From NCBI GenBank assembly GCA_903903985.1, contig CAIVAT010000139.1, positions 1-42,299 of the forward strand: a stretch of DNA of 42,299 bases, written 5' to 3'. The notes under the pieces were generated by a model. That model did no database searches, was not told where the DNA came from, and saw only the letters and a program-made list of their open reading frames with translations. The stretch's first letter is position 1. Every line of letters starts with the position of its first letter. This document shows, in pieces, positions 35,172-42,299 of this stretch. The DNA is from an uncultured Bacteroidales bacterium. GTDB taxonomy: Bacteria; Bacteroidota; Bacteroidia; Bacteroidales; FEN-979. The position numbers were made by a program, and so were the translations under genes.

Positions 35172-35236
35172 GGCGCTAAGACGCCATGAATATTTTCATT
35201 GATCATAAAATATTTGCGCCTTTGCGCCTTTGCAGT
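35172..35236. repeat. Inverted 8-bp word arrays (GGCGCTAA / TTTGCGCC)
   Basis: The left arm has GGCGCTAA then GACGCCAT (35172-35187). The right arm has TTTGCGCC, TTTGCGCC and TTTGCAGT (35213-35236). The arms are inverted versions of one word, with about 25 bp between. It looks like a gene-less version of the word-array cassettes, between two unrelated minus-strand genes. Confidence 0.55.
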
Positions 35237-35278
35237 TTAGAAAAACATAAGCCTCGCGGAAAGGTCTCTCCGCCAAGG

Positions 35279-35737
35279 TTATTTAAAGGTGATGGTCAGG
35301 ATATCCCCGCTGAAGGTAACAGGATATGTTCCTGCAGGGACAGTGAAATTTTCGTCAAATCCAAGTTTTTTAAGCAGGTCCGGGTCAAAAGTCAACGGAC
35401 CGTCAAGGTTGAATTTTCCATCCGAAAAACAGTTCATCCGGTGTTCAGTATTCATTCCTTTGCTTCGTGAAACAGTGAATTGGCACGTTTTATCCCTGAC
35501 CATTGTCATTTCGCCGGCCATTTCACCCGGTCCCGGCTCCATTCCCTCTACCCAAATATGGCAGCACCCTCCTTTCTCCCGGGGGATGCATGATTTTGTC
35601 GGTCCATCCCAATAGGCTTTAGCCGAGAAAACCACGTGTATCTGCAGCATACCCGACGGGATATATTTTTCCGAAAAAACAGAGGCCGTAAATAATAGGC
35701 TCATCAAAAGGACAATGGTCCTGTATAATGCTTTCAT
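35279..35737 (-). CDS. Small secreted protein, unknown function
   Basis: 152 residues with a signal peptide (MKALYRTIVLLMSLLFTASVFSE). The mature protein has several cysteines (C51, C59, C60, and further ones near 86 and 103), suggesting disulphides, and a mostly beta pattern (FTVPAGTYPVTFSGDILTITFK at the end). No family is recognised. It may belong with the two secreted proteins downstream, but a word-array element separates them. Confidence 0.7.
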   Translation of the reverse strand: MKALYRTIVLLMSLLFTASVFSEKYIPSGMLQIHVVFSAKAYWDGPTKSCIPREKGGCCHIWVEGMEPGPGEMAGEMTMVRDKTCQFTVSRSKGMNTEHRMNCFSDGKFNLDGPLTFDPDLLKKLGFDENFTVPAGTYPVTFSGDILTITFK

Positions 35738-36088
35738 GATGATTGAATTTTAAAAGTCGCAGGTCGAATTACCCGGCGACCCTATCCGGTTCGTTGTAAT
35801 GTTTTGGAAGCACAACCCACTACCCGGAAAAACGCCGTCCCCGGCTTTCGTTCCAACAATCAAATTAGTCCATTGCGGTTTCCTCCCCCTGTTTTTTTCG
35901 TTCCATGCTTAATCAGGAAAGGAGCCAAAAGGTAATACATGAATTTGCCCTTTTTTTTCAAAAAGTCCCAAATAAAATTATAATCTGATATAAATCATTA
36001 TTTTACGTTTTTGGCTTGGAAATTATCTGAAAATTTTTTAGTATCTTTGCAGTCGAATTTCAAATAGGGATAAAATCTAGAGGAAAAC
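35738..36088. other. Divergent intergenic region with possible structured element
   Basis: 350 bp without a supported gene. It contains a possible folded element at 35804-35856: outer arms TTGGAA and TTCCAA, with an inner GCCG/CGGC hairpin. On the right is the -7 box TATCTTTG (36042-36049) of the glycogen-synthase-like gene. The AT-rich part at 35960-36040 is probably the promoter region. Confidence 0.45.
36042..36049 (+). promoter_or_regulatory. -7 box TATCTTTG for the GT5-like gene
   Basis: It matches TAnnTTTG, 40 nt before the ATG at 36089. A TTG at 36016-36018 lies 23 bp upstream, slightly longer than the usual spacing. Confidence 0.6.
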
Positions 36089-36916
36089 ATGGAAAAAGCG
36101 AAAGTTTTGTTTGTTGCGCAGGAGATCACACCATATCTGAAAGAGAGCCCGATGGGTACCATCGGCCGGTACCTTCCTCAAGGCATCCAGGAGAAGGGAA
36201 GGGAAATCCGCACCTTCATGCCTCGATACGGCAGCATCAATGAACGCCGGAACCAGCTTCATGAGGTAATCCGTTTATCGGGCATGAACCTGATCATCGA
36301 TGACACCGACCACCCACTGATCATCAAGGTAGCCTCCATTCAACAGGCACGCATGCAAATATATTTCATTGACAATGAGGATTATTTTCAGAGGAAATAT
36401 ACCATGCATGACAAAAACAACAAGTTCTTTTCCGACAACGACGAGCGTGCCATCTTTTTCTCGCGCGGGGTGCTTGAAACCGTTAAAAAACTTGGCTGGG
36501 GCCCCGATGTGGTTCACTGCCATGGCTGGATGACAAGCCTGGTCCCGATTTATATTAAAAAGGCTTACTGCGACAATCCCCTGTTCAGCGACACAAAAGT
36601 GATTTATTCCATTTACGATGATGATTTCGACGAATTGATGCACAAGGACTTTGCCGCCAAAATCAAACTTGAGGGCATTAATTCCAAGGATCTCAAACAC
36701 TATAAAACGCCAAGCTACGTTAGTGTGATTAAGGCAGCAATCGATTTTTCGGATGGGGTGATCATCGGCTCTCCCAAGATCAATCCCGAACTGGTGAGCT
36801 ATCTGAAGGAAATTGATAAGCCCTACCTTGAATATCAACCCATGGACCGCTATGTGGATGCTTACAATGATTTCTATGAGGAAGTCATTGTGAACGACCC
36901 GGTAGCTGTGGACTAA
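36089..36916 (+). CDS. Glycogen/starch-synthase-like protein, N-terminal domain only
   Basis: 275 residues related to the GT5 N-terminal Rossmann domain: AKVLFVAQEITPYLKESPMGTIGRYLPQGIQEKGREIRTFMPRYG, EDYFQRKYTM, DNDERAIFFSRGVLETVKKLGWGPDVVHCHGWMTSLVPIYIK, and VIYSIYDDDF. Full glycogen synthases are about 480 residues with a second GT-B domain, absent here; the DUF4270 gene follows immediately. The ADP-glucose-binding KxGGL motif is changed to KESPMG. It probably lacks normal synthase activity, although a conserved stand-alone role is likely because such short forms recur in Bacteroidota. Confidence 0.85.
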   Translation: MEKAKVLFVAQEITPYLKESPMGTIGRYLPQGIQEKGREIRTFMPRYGSINERRNQLHEVIRLSGMNLIIDDTDHPLIIKVASIQQARMQIYFIDNEDYFQRKYTMHDKNNKFFSDNDERAIFFSRGVLETVKKLGWGPDVVHCHGWMTSLVPIYIKKAYCDNPLFSDTKVIYSIYDDDFDELMHKDFAAKIKLEGINSKDLKHYKTPSYVSVIKAAIDFSDGVIIGSPKINPELVSYLKEIDKPYLEYQPMDRYVDAYNDFYEEVIVNDPVAVD

Positions 36917-36940
36917 CCGCAACTAAATAATCCGAACAGT

Positions 36941-38299
36941 TTGAACCCTTCCCTGTCTAAGCTTCCTGTCATGCTGCTGATCAGTTTCCTGCTGATCCTG
37001 GCCATTTTCTCCTGTAAAAAGGACCCGTATGAAATCGGATACGATCTCCTTCCCCCAAGCGACACATTGCATGTTTTGTCCACGGACACCTGCACTGTGG
37101 AGGCATTTTCAGAAAGGCAGGATTCTGTGCGCACTGACAAAATATCCTCCCTGATCATGGGTTCCATGGTGGATCCGGTTTTTGGCAAATCGACTGTAGG
37201 CTTTTACTCACAGTTGCGGCTCTCTTCCGAAGGAATTGATTTCGGAACAAATCCCGTTCTCGACTCCGTTGTCCTTATGCTATTTTATAAAGGTTATTAC
37301 GGCGACACCCTGACCCGACAAAACGTGAAGGTCTATGAAATCAGTGATAACTTTTCCTATGACAGTATTCATTTTTCGAGTCAACATCTCGCAACATATC
37401 CGACAGTGCTGGCAGACCAGGATTTTGTTCCCAACTATTCTGACAGTGTTACCGTGTACAAAGAAAAACTCGCACCTCATCTCCGGATCAACCTGACCAA
37501 ACAGACAAACTATCTTGGGCAAAAAATCCTTTCTGCTCCAACAGATGCGCTGGCAACCAATGCCGCCTTCATCAAGTTTTTCAAAGGGCTTTACGTTACT
37601 GCAAGCCCTGTCAGCGATAAAGGCGCCATCCTGAATTTCTCCATTGCCAACGGGATGTCAAAAATGGTTGTTTATTTCCACAACGGGAATGACCCGAAAG
37701 ACGATTCGCTGAACTACGACATCTCCCTGAATGAGGTTTGCGGCCGGTTTATTCACGTTGATCATAACGGGTACATCGATGCCAACCAGGATCTGAAAAG
37801 GCAAATCCTCAATCACGACTCTGCCCTGGGCATCAACAAACTGTATCTCCAGGGAATGGGCGGTGTTAAAATTAAATTGAAATTTCCTTTCATGAAGAAC
37901 TTCAGCAAGGGGAAAGTTGTTGCGATCAACGATGCCGTCCTTTTGCTCCAGAAAGCAGATGCTGACACCACATTTGCTCCACCGCCAATACTTACCATGG
38001 TCCGGCAGGACAGCATCGGAAGAATTGGATACCTGGTTGACGAGAATGAGGGCACCACCTATTTTGGAGGCACGTATGACGGAACGAAACACTCCTATTT
38101 CTTCCGGATAACGCAACACCTGCAAAACGTTTTGCAAAATTCCTATGCAAATAAATTTGACCTGTACATCATGGTGAATACCCCGGTAACTTCAGCTTTC
38201 ACGCCAAACCGGATCATCCTTAATGGAACCAGCTCAATGGTTCCCGGCAATGATAACAATCGTTTCCATCTGAAAATGACCTATACCATATTGAATTAA
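36941..38299 (+). CDS. DUF4270 lipoprotein
   Basis: 452 residues. The signal peptide has a lipobox (LLILAIFSCKKD, Cys at about residue 25). TTG 36941 gives a complete signal peptide (MNPSLSKLPVMLLISFLL); ATG 36971 would remove its basic part. The mature protein starts DPYEIGYDLLPPSDTLHVLSTDTCTVEAFSERQDSVRTD, then LMGSMVDPVFGKSTVGFYSQLRL, the DUF4270 pattern. This is a Bacteroidota-specific family of unknown function, probably on the outer membrane or exported. It sits between the GT5-like protein and glmS and ends 10 nt before glmS, so all three are likely co-transcribed. Confidence 0.9.
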   Translation: MNPSLSKLPVMLLISFLLILAIFSCKKDPYEIGYDLLPPSDTLHVLSTDTCTVEAFSERQDSVRTDKISSLIMGSMVDPVFGKSTVGFYSQLRLSSEGIDFGTNPVLDSVVLMLFYKGYYGDTLTRQNVKVYEISDNFSYDSIHFSSQHLATYPTVLADQDFVPNYSDSVTVYKEKLAPHLRINLTKQTNYLGQKILSAPTDALATNAAFIKFFKGLYVTASPVSDKGAILNFSIANGMSKMVVYFHNGNDPKDDSLNYDISLNEVCGRFIHVDHNGYIDANQDLKRQILNHDSALGINKLYLQGMGGVKIKLKFPFMKNFSKGKVVAINDAVLLLQKADADTTFAPPPILTMVRQDSIGRIGYLVDENEGTTYFGGTYDGTKHSYFFRITQHLQNVLQNSYANKFDLYIMVNTPVTSAFTPNRIILNGTSSMVPGNDNNRFHLKMTYTILN

Positions 38300-38309
38300 T
38301 TTTACAAAA

Positions 38310-40148
38310 ATGTGTGGAATTGTCGCCTATATCGGTCCCCGCGACGCGTATCCCATCCTGATCAAGGGAATACACCGGCTTGAATACCGCGGTTATGACA
38401 GTGCCGGAATTTGCTTGCTGAATGACGATATCCGGATTTTTAAATGTAAAGGAAGGGTTTCCGACCTCGAGGCATTTGTTGAAGGAAAAAACATTTCAGG
38501 AACCATCGGCATGGCACACACGCGGTGGGCAACCCATGGAGAACCCAGTACCATCAATGCCCATCCTCATTTTTCTCAAAATAAAACCCTTGCCCTCATT
38601 CATAACGGCATCATCGAAAACTATGCTGTACTTCGCAGTGAGTTGAAAAACCGCGGCTATATCTTTACAAGTGAAACCGACACAGAGGTGCTTGGTTACC
38701 TCATCGAAGACATCATGATCAACGAGCATGTTTCGGTTGAAGATGCAGTACGTATCGCGCTTAACCAGGTGATTGGCGCCTACGCCATCGTGATCCTTGC
38801 CAAAGATTTTCCTGATAAAATCATTGCCGCCCGTAAAGGAAGCCCCATGGTGATCGGCATCGGCAAAGGCGAGTTTTTTGTCGCATCAGACGCGACACCA
38901 ATAATTGAATACACCGACAATGTTGTTTACCTGAACGATGAAGAAATCGCGATCATTGAGCGCAACAAGGAACTGAAAATCAAGACGATAAAAAATCAAA
39001 GCCTGACCCCTTACATCCAAAAACTCGTACTGAGCCTGAGTGAAATAGAAAAAGGTGGTTTCAAGCATTTCATGTTGAAGGAGATTTACGAGCAGCCACG
39101 GTCGATTTTCGACTCCATGCGCGGCAGGCTTCATGTCGACCAGGGCATTGTTACCCTCGGAGGGATCCGCGATTATGAACAAAAAATTTTAAATGCCAAG
39201 CGTATCATCATTACCGCCTGCGGCACCTCCTGGCATGCCGGGTTGGTTGGTGAATACCTGATCGAAGACCTGGCCCGCATTCCGGTTGAAGTGGAATATT
39301 CATCCGAATTCCGCTATCGTAACCCAATTCTGAACGAAGATGATATTGTCATCGCCATTTCGCAATCAGGTGAAACTGCTGATACACTGGCCGCGATCGA
39401 CCTGGCCAAGTCGAAGGGAGCCACCGTTTTAGGAATATGCAACGTGGTTGGCTCATCCATTGCACGTGCAACCCATGCGGGGGTTTACACCCATGCCGGC
39501 CCTGAAATCGGTGTTGCATCTACCAAGGCGTTTACCGCCCAGGTTGCTGTCCTTACCCTTTTCGGCTTGCTCATCGCACAGAAAAAAGGCACCGTCCCGA
39601 ATTCCCAGTTCCAGAAGATCCTGCTGGAACTTGATTCGATTCCTGGCAAAGTCGAACGCATCCTTAAACTGAATGAAAAGATCAAGGATATTGCGACCAT
39701 TTATAAAGATGTAAAGAATTCGCTCTACCTCGGCCGCGGATACAACTTCCCGGTCGCCCTCGAAGGGGCATTGAAACTTAAAGAGATCTCTTACATCCAC
39801 GCGGAAGGTTATCCTGCTGCGGAAATGAAACATGGCCCGATCGCACTGATCGATGAGCAAATGCCCGTTATATTTATCGCTACCCGCCGCGGAATCTACG
39901 AAAAAGTCATCACCAACATTGAAGAGGTCAAAGCCCGGAAAGGCAAAATAATTGCGATCGTCACAGAAGGCGATGAATCGGTAAAAAACCTTGCCGATCA
40001 CTGCATCGAAATACCCGATACCGAAGAGATGCTGATCCCATTGCTGGCCACGATTCCGCTGCAACTCCTCTCCTATCACATCGCCGTGATGCGCAACTGC
40101 AATGTCGACCAACCGAGGAACCTGGCGAAGTCGGTGACGGTGGAGTAA
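38310..40148 (+). CDS. glmS: Glutamine-fructose-6-phosphate aminotransferase
   Basis: 612 residues. It makes glucosamine-6-phosphate from fructose-6-phosphate and glutamine, the entry to peptidoglycan and LPS amino sugars. The Ntn glutaminase has Cys2 as nucleophile (MCGIVAYIG), with RLEYRGYDSAGI, HTRWATHGEP and SDTEV-like motifs. The two SIS isomerase domains contain ACGTSWHAGLVGEYLIE, SQSGETADT and EGALKLKEISYIHAEGYPAAEMKHGPIALI. The C-terminus ends RNLAKSVTVE as expected. No glmS ribozyme is possible in the 10-nt gap upstream. Confidence 0.98.
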   Translation: MCGIVAYIGPRDAYPILIKGIHRLEYRGYDSAGICLLNDDIRIFKCKGRVSDLEAFVEGKNISGTIGMAHTRWATHGEPSTINAHPHFSQNKTLALIHNGIIENYAVLRSELKNRGYIFTSETDTEVLGYLIEDIMINEHVSVEDAVRIALNQVIGAYAIVILAKDFPDKIIAARKGSPMVIGIGKGEFFVASDATPIIEYTDNVVYLNDEEIAIIERNKELKIKTIKNQSLTPYIQKLVLSLSEIEKGGFKHFMLKEIYEQPRSIFDSMRGRLHVDQGIVTLGGIRDYEQKILNAKRIIITACGTSWHAGLVGEYLIEDLARIPVEVEYSSEFRYRNPILNEDDIVIAISQSGETADTLAAIDLAKSKGATVLGICNVVGSSIARATHAGVYTHAGPEIGVASTKAFTAQVAVLTLFGLLIAQKKGTVPNSQFQKILLELDSIPGKVERILKLNEKIKDIATIYKDVKNSLYLGRGYNFPVALEGALKLKEISYIHAEGYPAAEMKHGPIALIDEQMPVIFIATRRGIYEKVITNIEEVKARKGKIIAIVTEGDESVKNLADHCIEIPDTEEMLIPLLATIPLQLLSYHIAVMRNCNVDQPRNLAKSVTVE

Positions 40149-40162
40149 CAAGTCCTTCGTTA

Positions 40163-40588
40163 CTATTCCTGCTTTTTTTTACCTTTTACCGTATAGGAGA
40201 GTATATAACTTATACCTTGGTGGATGAGGGTTTGTTTTAAGAGAAAATTGACATTTCCATTGTAATCTATATTTCCGGAAAAAGACCAGCCGGGTTGTTG
40301 ATTTACCAAATAGGGACAGGTCATAACTCCATTGTCATCAATCGTTGGATAAATCTCCTCCGTTGATAAAAACCTGATTGTCCATTGTTTTGTAAAATCA
40401 TCATGGTTGATATACCCATCATACAGCCATGTCGTGTCAGTGTTATCTGGAGCGCTGTAGGTGATGGTAAACAAGTAACGGCCCGTATAGCTGCCATATG
40501 GTACCGGCGTGTCGTCTTTCTTGCATCCATCGATGAAAGTCAACGCAACCAGGAAAATAATCAGGCATGAAACAGGTTTGATTTTCAT
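40163..40588 (-). CDS. Small lipoprotein, paralogue of the one at 41728-42159
   Basis: 141 residues from ATG 40588, which matches the paralogue and lies just downstream of the -7 box; GTG 40603 is rejected. Lipobox VALTFIDGC (Cys at about residue 22), then KKDD. The mature part shares TTWLYDGYINHDDFTKQWTIRFLS, EIYPTIDDNGVMTCP and YTVKGKKKQ with the second copy. Function unknown. It ends 15 nt from the convergent glmS. Confidence 0.82.
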   Translation of the reverse strand: MKIKPVSCLIIFLVALTFIDGCKKDDTPVPYGSYTGRYLFTITYSAPDNTDTTWLYDGYINHDDFTKQWTIRFLSTEEIYPTIDDNGVMTCPYLVNQQPGWSFSGNIDYNGNVNFLLKQTLIHQGISYILSYTVKGKKKQE

Positions 40589-40604
40589 CGCCAATAATTT
40601 CACT

Positions 40605-40612
40605 CAAAGATA
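40605..40612 (-). promoter_or_regulatory. -7 box TATCTTTG for the lipoprotein
   Basis: The minus strand reads TATCTTTG, 16 nt before ATG 40588. A start at GTG 40603 would lie at the transcription start, so the ATG is favoured. Confidence 0.55.
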
Positions 40613-40848
40613 AAGAATATTCAGAGAATATATCCATTCCTCAGCAGGATGTGCATATCAAGTCAAGTGCAGACCTCCTGGAAATAAAACCAGAATAAAT
40701 GCGAATGAATGTGAGAGGATGAGAAAGATCGGTCTCTTAATGTGGCGGACTTTCAAGGGCAATGAATTTTATCAATAAACCCTCTGACACTTTTGCTAAT
40801 TTCCGACTAATTATCCAAGACAACTTTCTTTGTAACACAGCCTCTTCG

Positions 40849-41673
40849 TCACATTCCGCTATCTTCATTCGGCGGAACCGGCTGATCAGGCGCAGGAGTC
40901 AATCTCCACCATAAAGTCCTCCTGTTTACATCAAGGGAGATTCCTTTTCGTTTTTTATAAATTAGGGTAACAACGATCGCTGTTGCGATCGTTAACCCAC
41001 GAAACACATTGGATGTTCCCCCTCCGAGCGCATTTTCACTAACCGAAAATATCTCCCAGGATAAATTCATCAGAAAATGCATGAGGATGGGCGCCCATAA
41101 GTTATAATTCCATTCGACATATAACCAAGCAAAAAGAACGGCACCCATAAATGTAGTCAGGAATATACCAATGATTACAGAAAAATCAGAACTCTGATAT
41201 AAGTGACCTGTCGCGAATAAAATAGCACCCAAAATGATAGAGGGGATAAATCCAAGTTTCGTGTACCTGAATAACTGCCCGAATAAAAATCCCCGAAAAT
41301 AGAGTTCTTCAAAAAAACCCGCACAAATGGTGAGTTTAATAATTTCCGGTATTGTTATTTTGTAATTCACCGGAAAAAAGATAACTCCCCCGATAAACAT
41401 AGGCAAAGTAAACAAGCCAGCTACCAGAAATCCGGTAACGAAATTTCCGTTTAATCCCAAATATCCAAAAATTTTAATGTCTTTGTGGATTATTGCTGTA
41501 CCAATAAAAATAGGGATTCCGGTAACGATATACGTTAAGATGTAGCTGATGATACGAAAATTTATCAGCAGATCGATTGCGGAAAATATGTTGACAAAAT
41601 ATTCAGATACAGCATAGTAAGCCGAAAATGATATGATTACAATGATGGAAGTCCGCAGTGTTTTATTCATCAT
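40849..41673 (-). CDS. CPBP-family intramembrane metalloprotease
   Basis: 274 residues with about seven or eight membrane helices. The three ABI/CPBP motifs are intact: FFEELYFRG (Glu122, Glu123, Arg127), FATGHLYQ (His157) and HFLMN (His199, Asn203), the Glu/His set of Rce1-type proteases. CPBP proteins cleave prenylated or bacteriocin-like peptides or give immunity to them; the local substrate is unknown. It is flanked by two paralogous lipoproteins on the same strand. The region has visibly lower GC than glmS, suggesting recent acquisition. Confidence 0.92.
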   Translation of the reverse strand: MMNKTLRTSIIVIISFSAYYAVSEYFVNIFSAIDLLINFRIISYILTYIVTGIPIFIGTAIIHKDIKIFGYLGLNGNFVTGFLVAGLFTLPMFIGGVIFFPVNYKITIPEIIKLTICAGFFEELYFRGFLFGQLFRYTKLGFIPSIILGAILFATGHLYQSSDFSVIIGIFLTTFMGAVLFAWLYVEWNYNLWAPILMHFLMNLSWEIFSVSENALGGGTSNVFRGLTIATAIVVTLIYKKRKGISLDVNRRTLWWRLTPAPDQPVPPNEDSGM

Positions 41674-41727
41674 CTGGTTTGTATAAAATTTTCAACAGGG
41701 GAATACAACAATGATTTATAATTACCA

Positions 41728-42159
41728 TTACTGCTTTTTTTTACCCTTTACAGTATATTTGGTTAAATATGTTTCACCCCAATGTTCGATACTGTACCCG
41801 AATTTAAAGTTGACATTTCCGGTACCATCAAAATTCCCGGAGAAAAAACCTCTGGGATAAGTGTTTACAAAATCCGGATAGGTCATGACACCATTGGAGT
41901 CAATATCAGGGTAGATTTTCTGATTTGATAAGAAACGAATGGTCCAATGTTGTAGAAAATCATCATAACTTATATTACCATCATACTGCATTGTTGTGTC
42001 GGGAACTGTCGACTGGGTAAGGGTTGTTGTAAAAGAATAATTTCCGGGATATTCAACCTTGGGAACTGTATTATTTTGTGCGTTCTCTTTCTTACATCCA
42101 TGGATGAAAGTAAAAGTGATAAGCATAATAACCAGGAAAGAAACTGATTTGTATTTCAT
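41728..42159 (-). CDS. Small lipoprotein, paralogue of the one at 40163-40588
   Basis: 143 residues: MKYKSVSFLVIMLITFTFIHGCKKEN with the lipobox FIHGC. It shares TTMQYDGNISYDDFLQHWTIRFLS, KIYPDIDSNGVMTYP and LTKYTVKGKKKQ with the other copy, at well over half of the aligned positions. Function unknown. The paired position around the CPBP gene suggests a local duplication. Confidence 0.85.
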   Translation of the reverse strand: MKYKSVSFLVIMLITFTFIHGCKKENAQNNTVPKVEYPGNYSFTTTLTQSTVPDTTMQYDGNISYDDFLQHWTIRFLSNQKIYPDIDSNGVMTYPDFVNTYPRGFFSGNFDGTGNVNFKFGYSIEHWGETYLTKYTVKGKKKQ

Positions 42160-42176
42160 AACGTGATGACTTCACC

Positions 42177-42184
42177 CAAAGGTA
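42177..42184 (-). promoter_or_regulatory. -7 box TACCTTTG for the second lipoprotein
   Basis: The minus strand reads TACCTTTG, about 17 nt upstream of the ATG at 42159. No clear -33 TTTG at the normal distance. Confidence 0.5.
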
Positions 42185-42299
42185 ATATTAAACTATGAAT
42201 CTCAGACACCAAATAGCTATCTAACGTGAGTTCGATGTAAGAAAATGCGGTTTGTTATTAACAGAAAAATGTTGATAAATATTTGAATATCAATTGTAT

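Noticed and set aside
36275..36922. 215-codon open frame on the minus strand
   Set aside because: It mirrors the GT5-like protein and has no independent signal.
38300..38309. glmS ribozyme
   Set aside because: Only 10 nt separate the DUF4270 stop and the glmS start, too short for the ribozyme, and Bacteroidota normally lack it.
39453..40151. 232-codon open frame on the minus strand
   Set aside because: It is antisense to glmS, which is unmistakable and full length.

Overview
The window looks like chromosomal DNA from an uncultured member of the Bacteroidota, most likely class Bacteroidia. The evidence is: promoters of the Bacteroidota type (TTTG, 19-20 bp, TAnnTTTG); an ECF sigma/FecR pair of the Bacteroides-expansion kind; a TonB-dependent receptor with a carboxypeptidase-regulatory-like N-terminus; a probable type IX secretion C-terminal domain on an endonuclease I; an eukaryote-like IleRS with a GIHHV signature; and the gene groups coaX-OMP-lptC-ppiD, yceD-rpmF-plsX-fabH and ileS-dksA-like-lspA. 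I see no rRNA, tRNA, CRISPR array, phage or complete insertion sequence.

Layout. 1-594 has no gene. 595-2832 (-) is a secreted protein with about eight 50-residue YadA-head-like repeats. 3026-6628 (+) is an ECF sigma, FecR anti-sigma and an STN/LA_2272-repeat surface protein. 6663-7132 is a decayed GxxExxY cassette with inverted ends. 7434-9776 is a TonB-dependent receptor, followed by a 95-bp gene-less copy of the same cassette ends. 10016-16116 (+) holds a multi-spanning membrane protein, type III pantothenate kinase, an outer-membrane protein, LptC and a PpiD/SurA-like foldase, closed by a strong bidirectional terminator. 16242-18020 (-) is atpD-atpC. 18137-19000 (+) is an M23/LysM protein. 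19034-23520 (-) is ileS, a DksA/TraR-like gene and lspA. 23754-25824 (+) is a nitroreductase and a secreted endonuclease I, with two inverted GC-rich palindromic elements nearby. 25913-28631 (-) is yceD-rpmF-plsX-fabH. 28739-33437 is proline dehydrogenase facing a 1077-residue fused multi-cofactor oxidoreductase, with a four-helix-bundle cassette between the two stop codons. 33514-35737 (-) holds three secreted proteins of unknown function. 36089-40148 (+) is a truncated glycogen-synthase-like protein, a DUF4270 lipoprotein and glmS. 40163-42159 (-) is a CPBP membrane protease flanked by two paralogous lipoproteins.

The main unexplained signal is in the non-coding DNA. Many gene 3' ends or gene junctions carry three to five copies of a degenerate 7- or 8-bp word (GTCACGN, GGACGGNN, ATTTACG, AAGTTGGT, TTTGCGCC), often starting within 0-6 nt of a stop codon. 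In one place inverted arrays of such words bracket a four-helix-bundle (23S-IVP/S23 family) gene. Elsewhere different, longer inverted repeats bracket a broken GxxExxY (PD-(D/E)XK-like) gene, and a 95-bp copy of those ends survives with no gene. I read these as small mobile cassettes and their solo remnants that insert near gene ends. The sequence pattern is directly visible; the mobility mechanism and any role of the two proteins are inference.

Most of the housekeeping genes are conventional. Starts were revised from promoter position or signal-peptide fit for yceD, the M23 protein, endonuclease I, FecR, the outer-membrane protein after coaX, proline dehydrogenase and the lipoprotein at 40163-40588.
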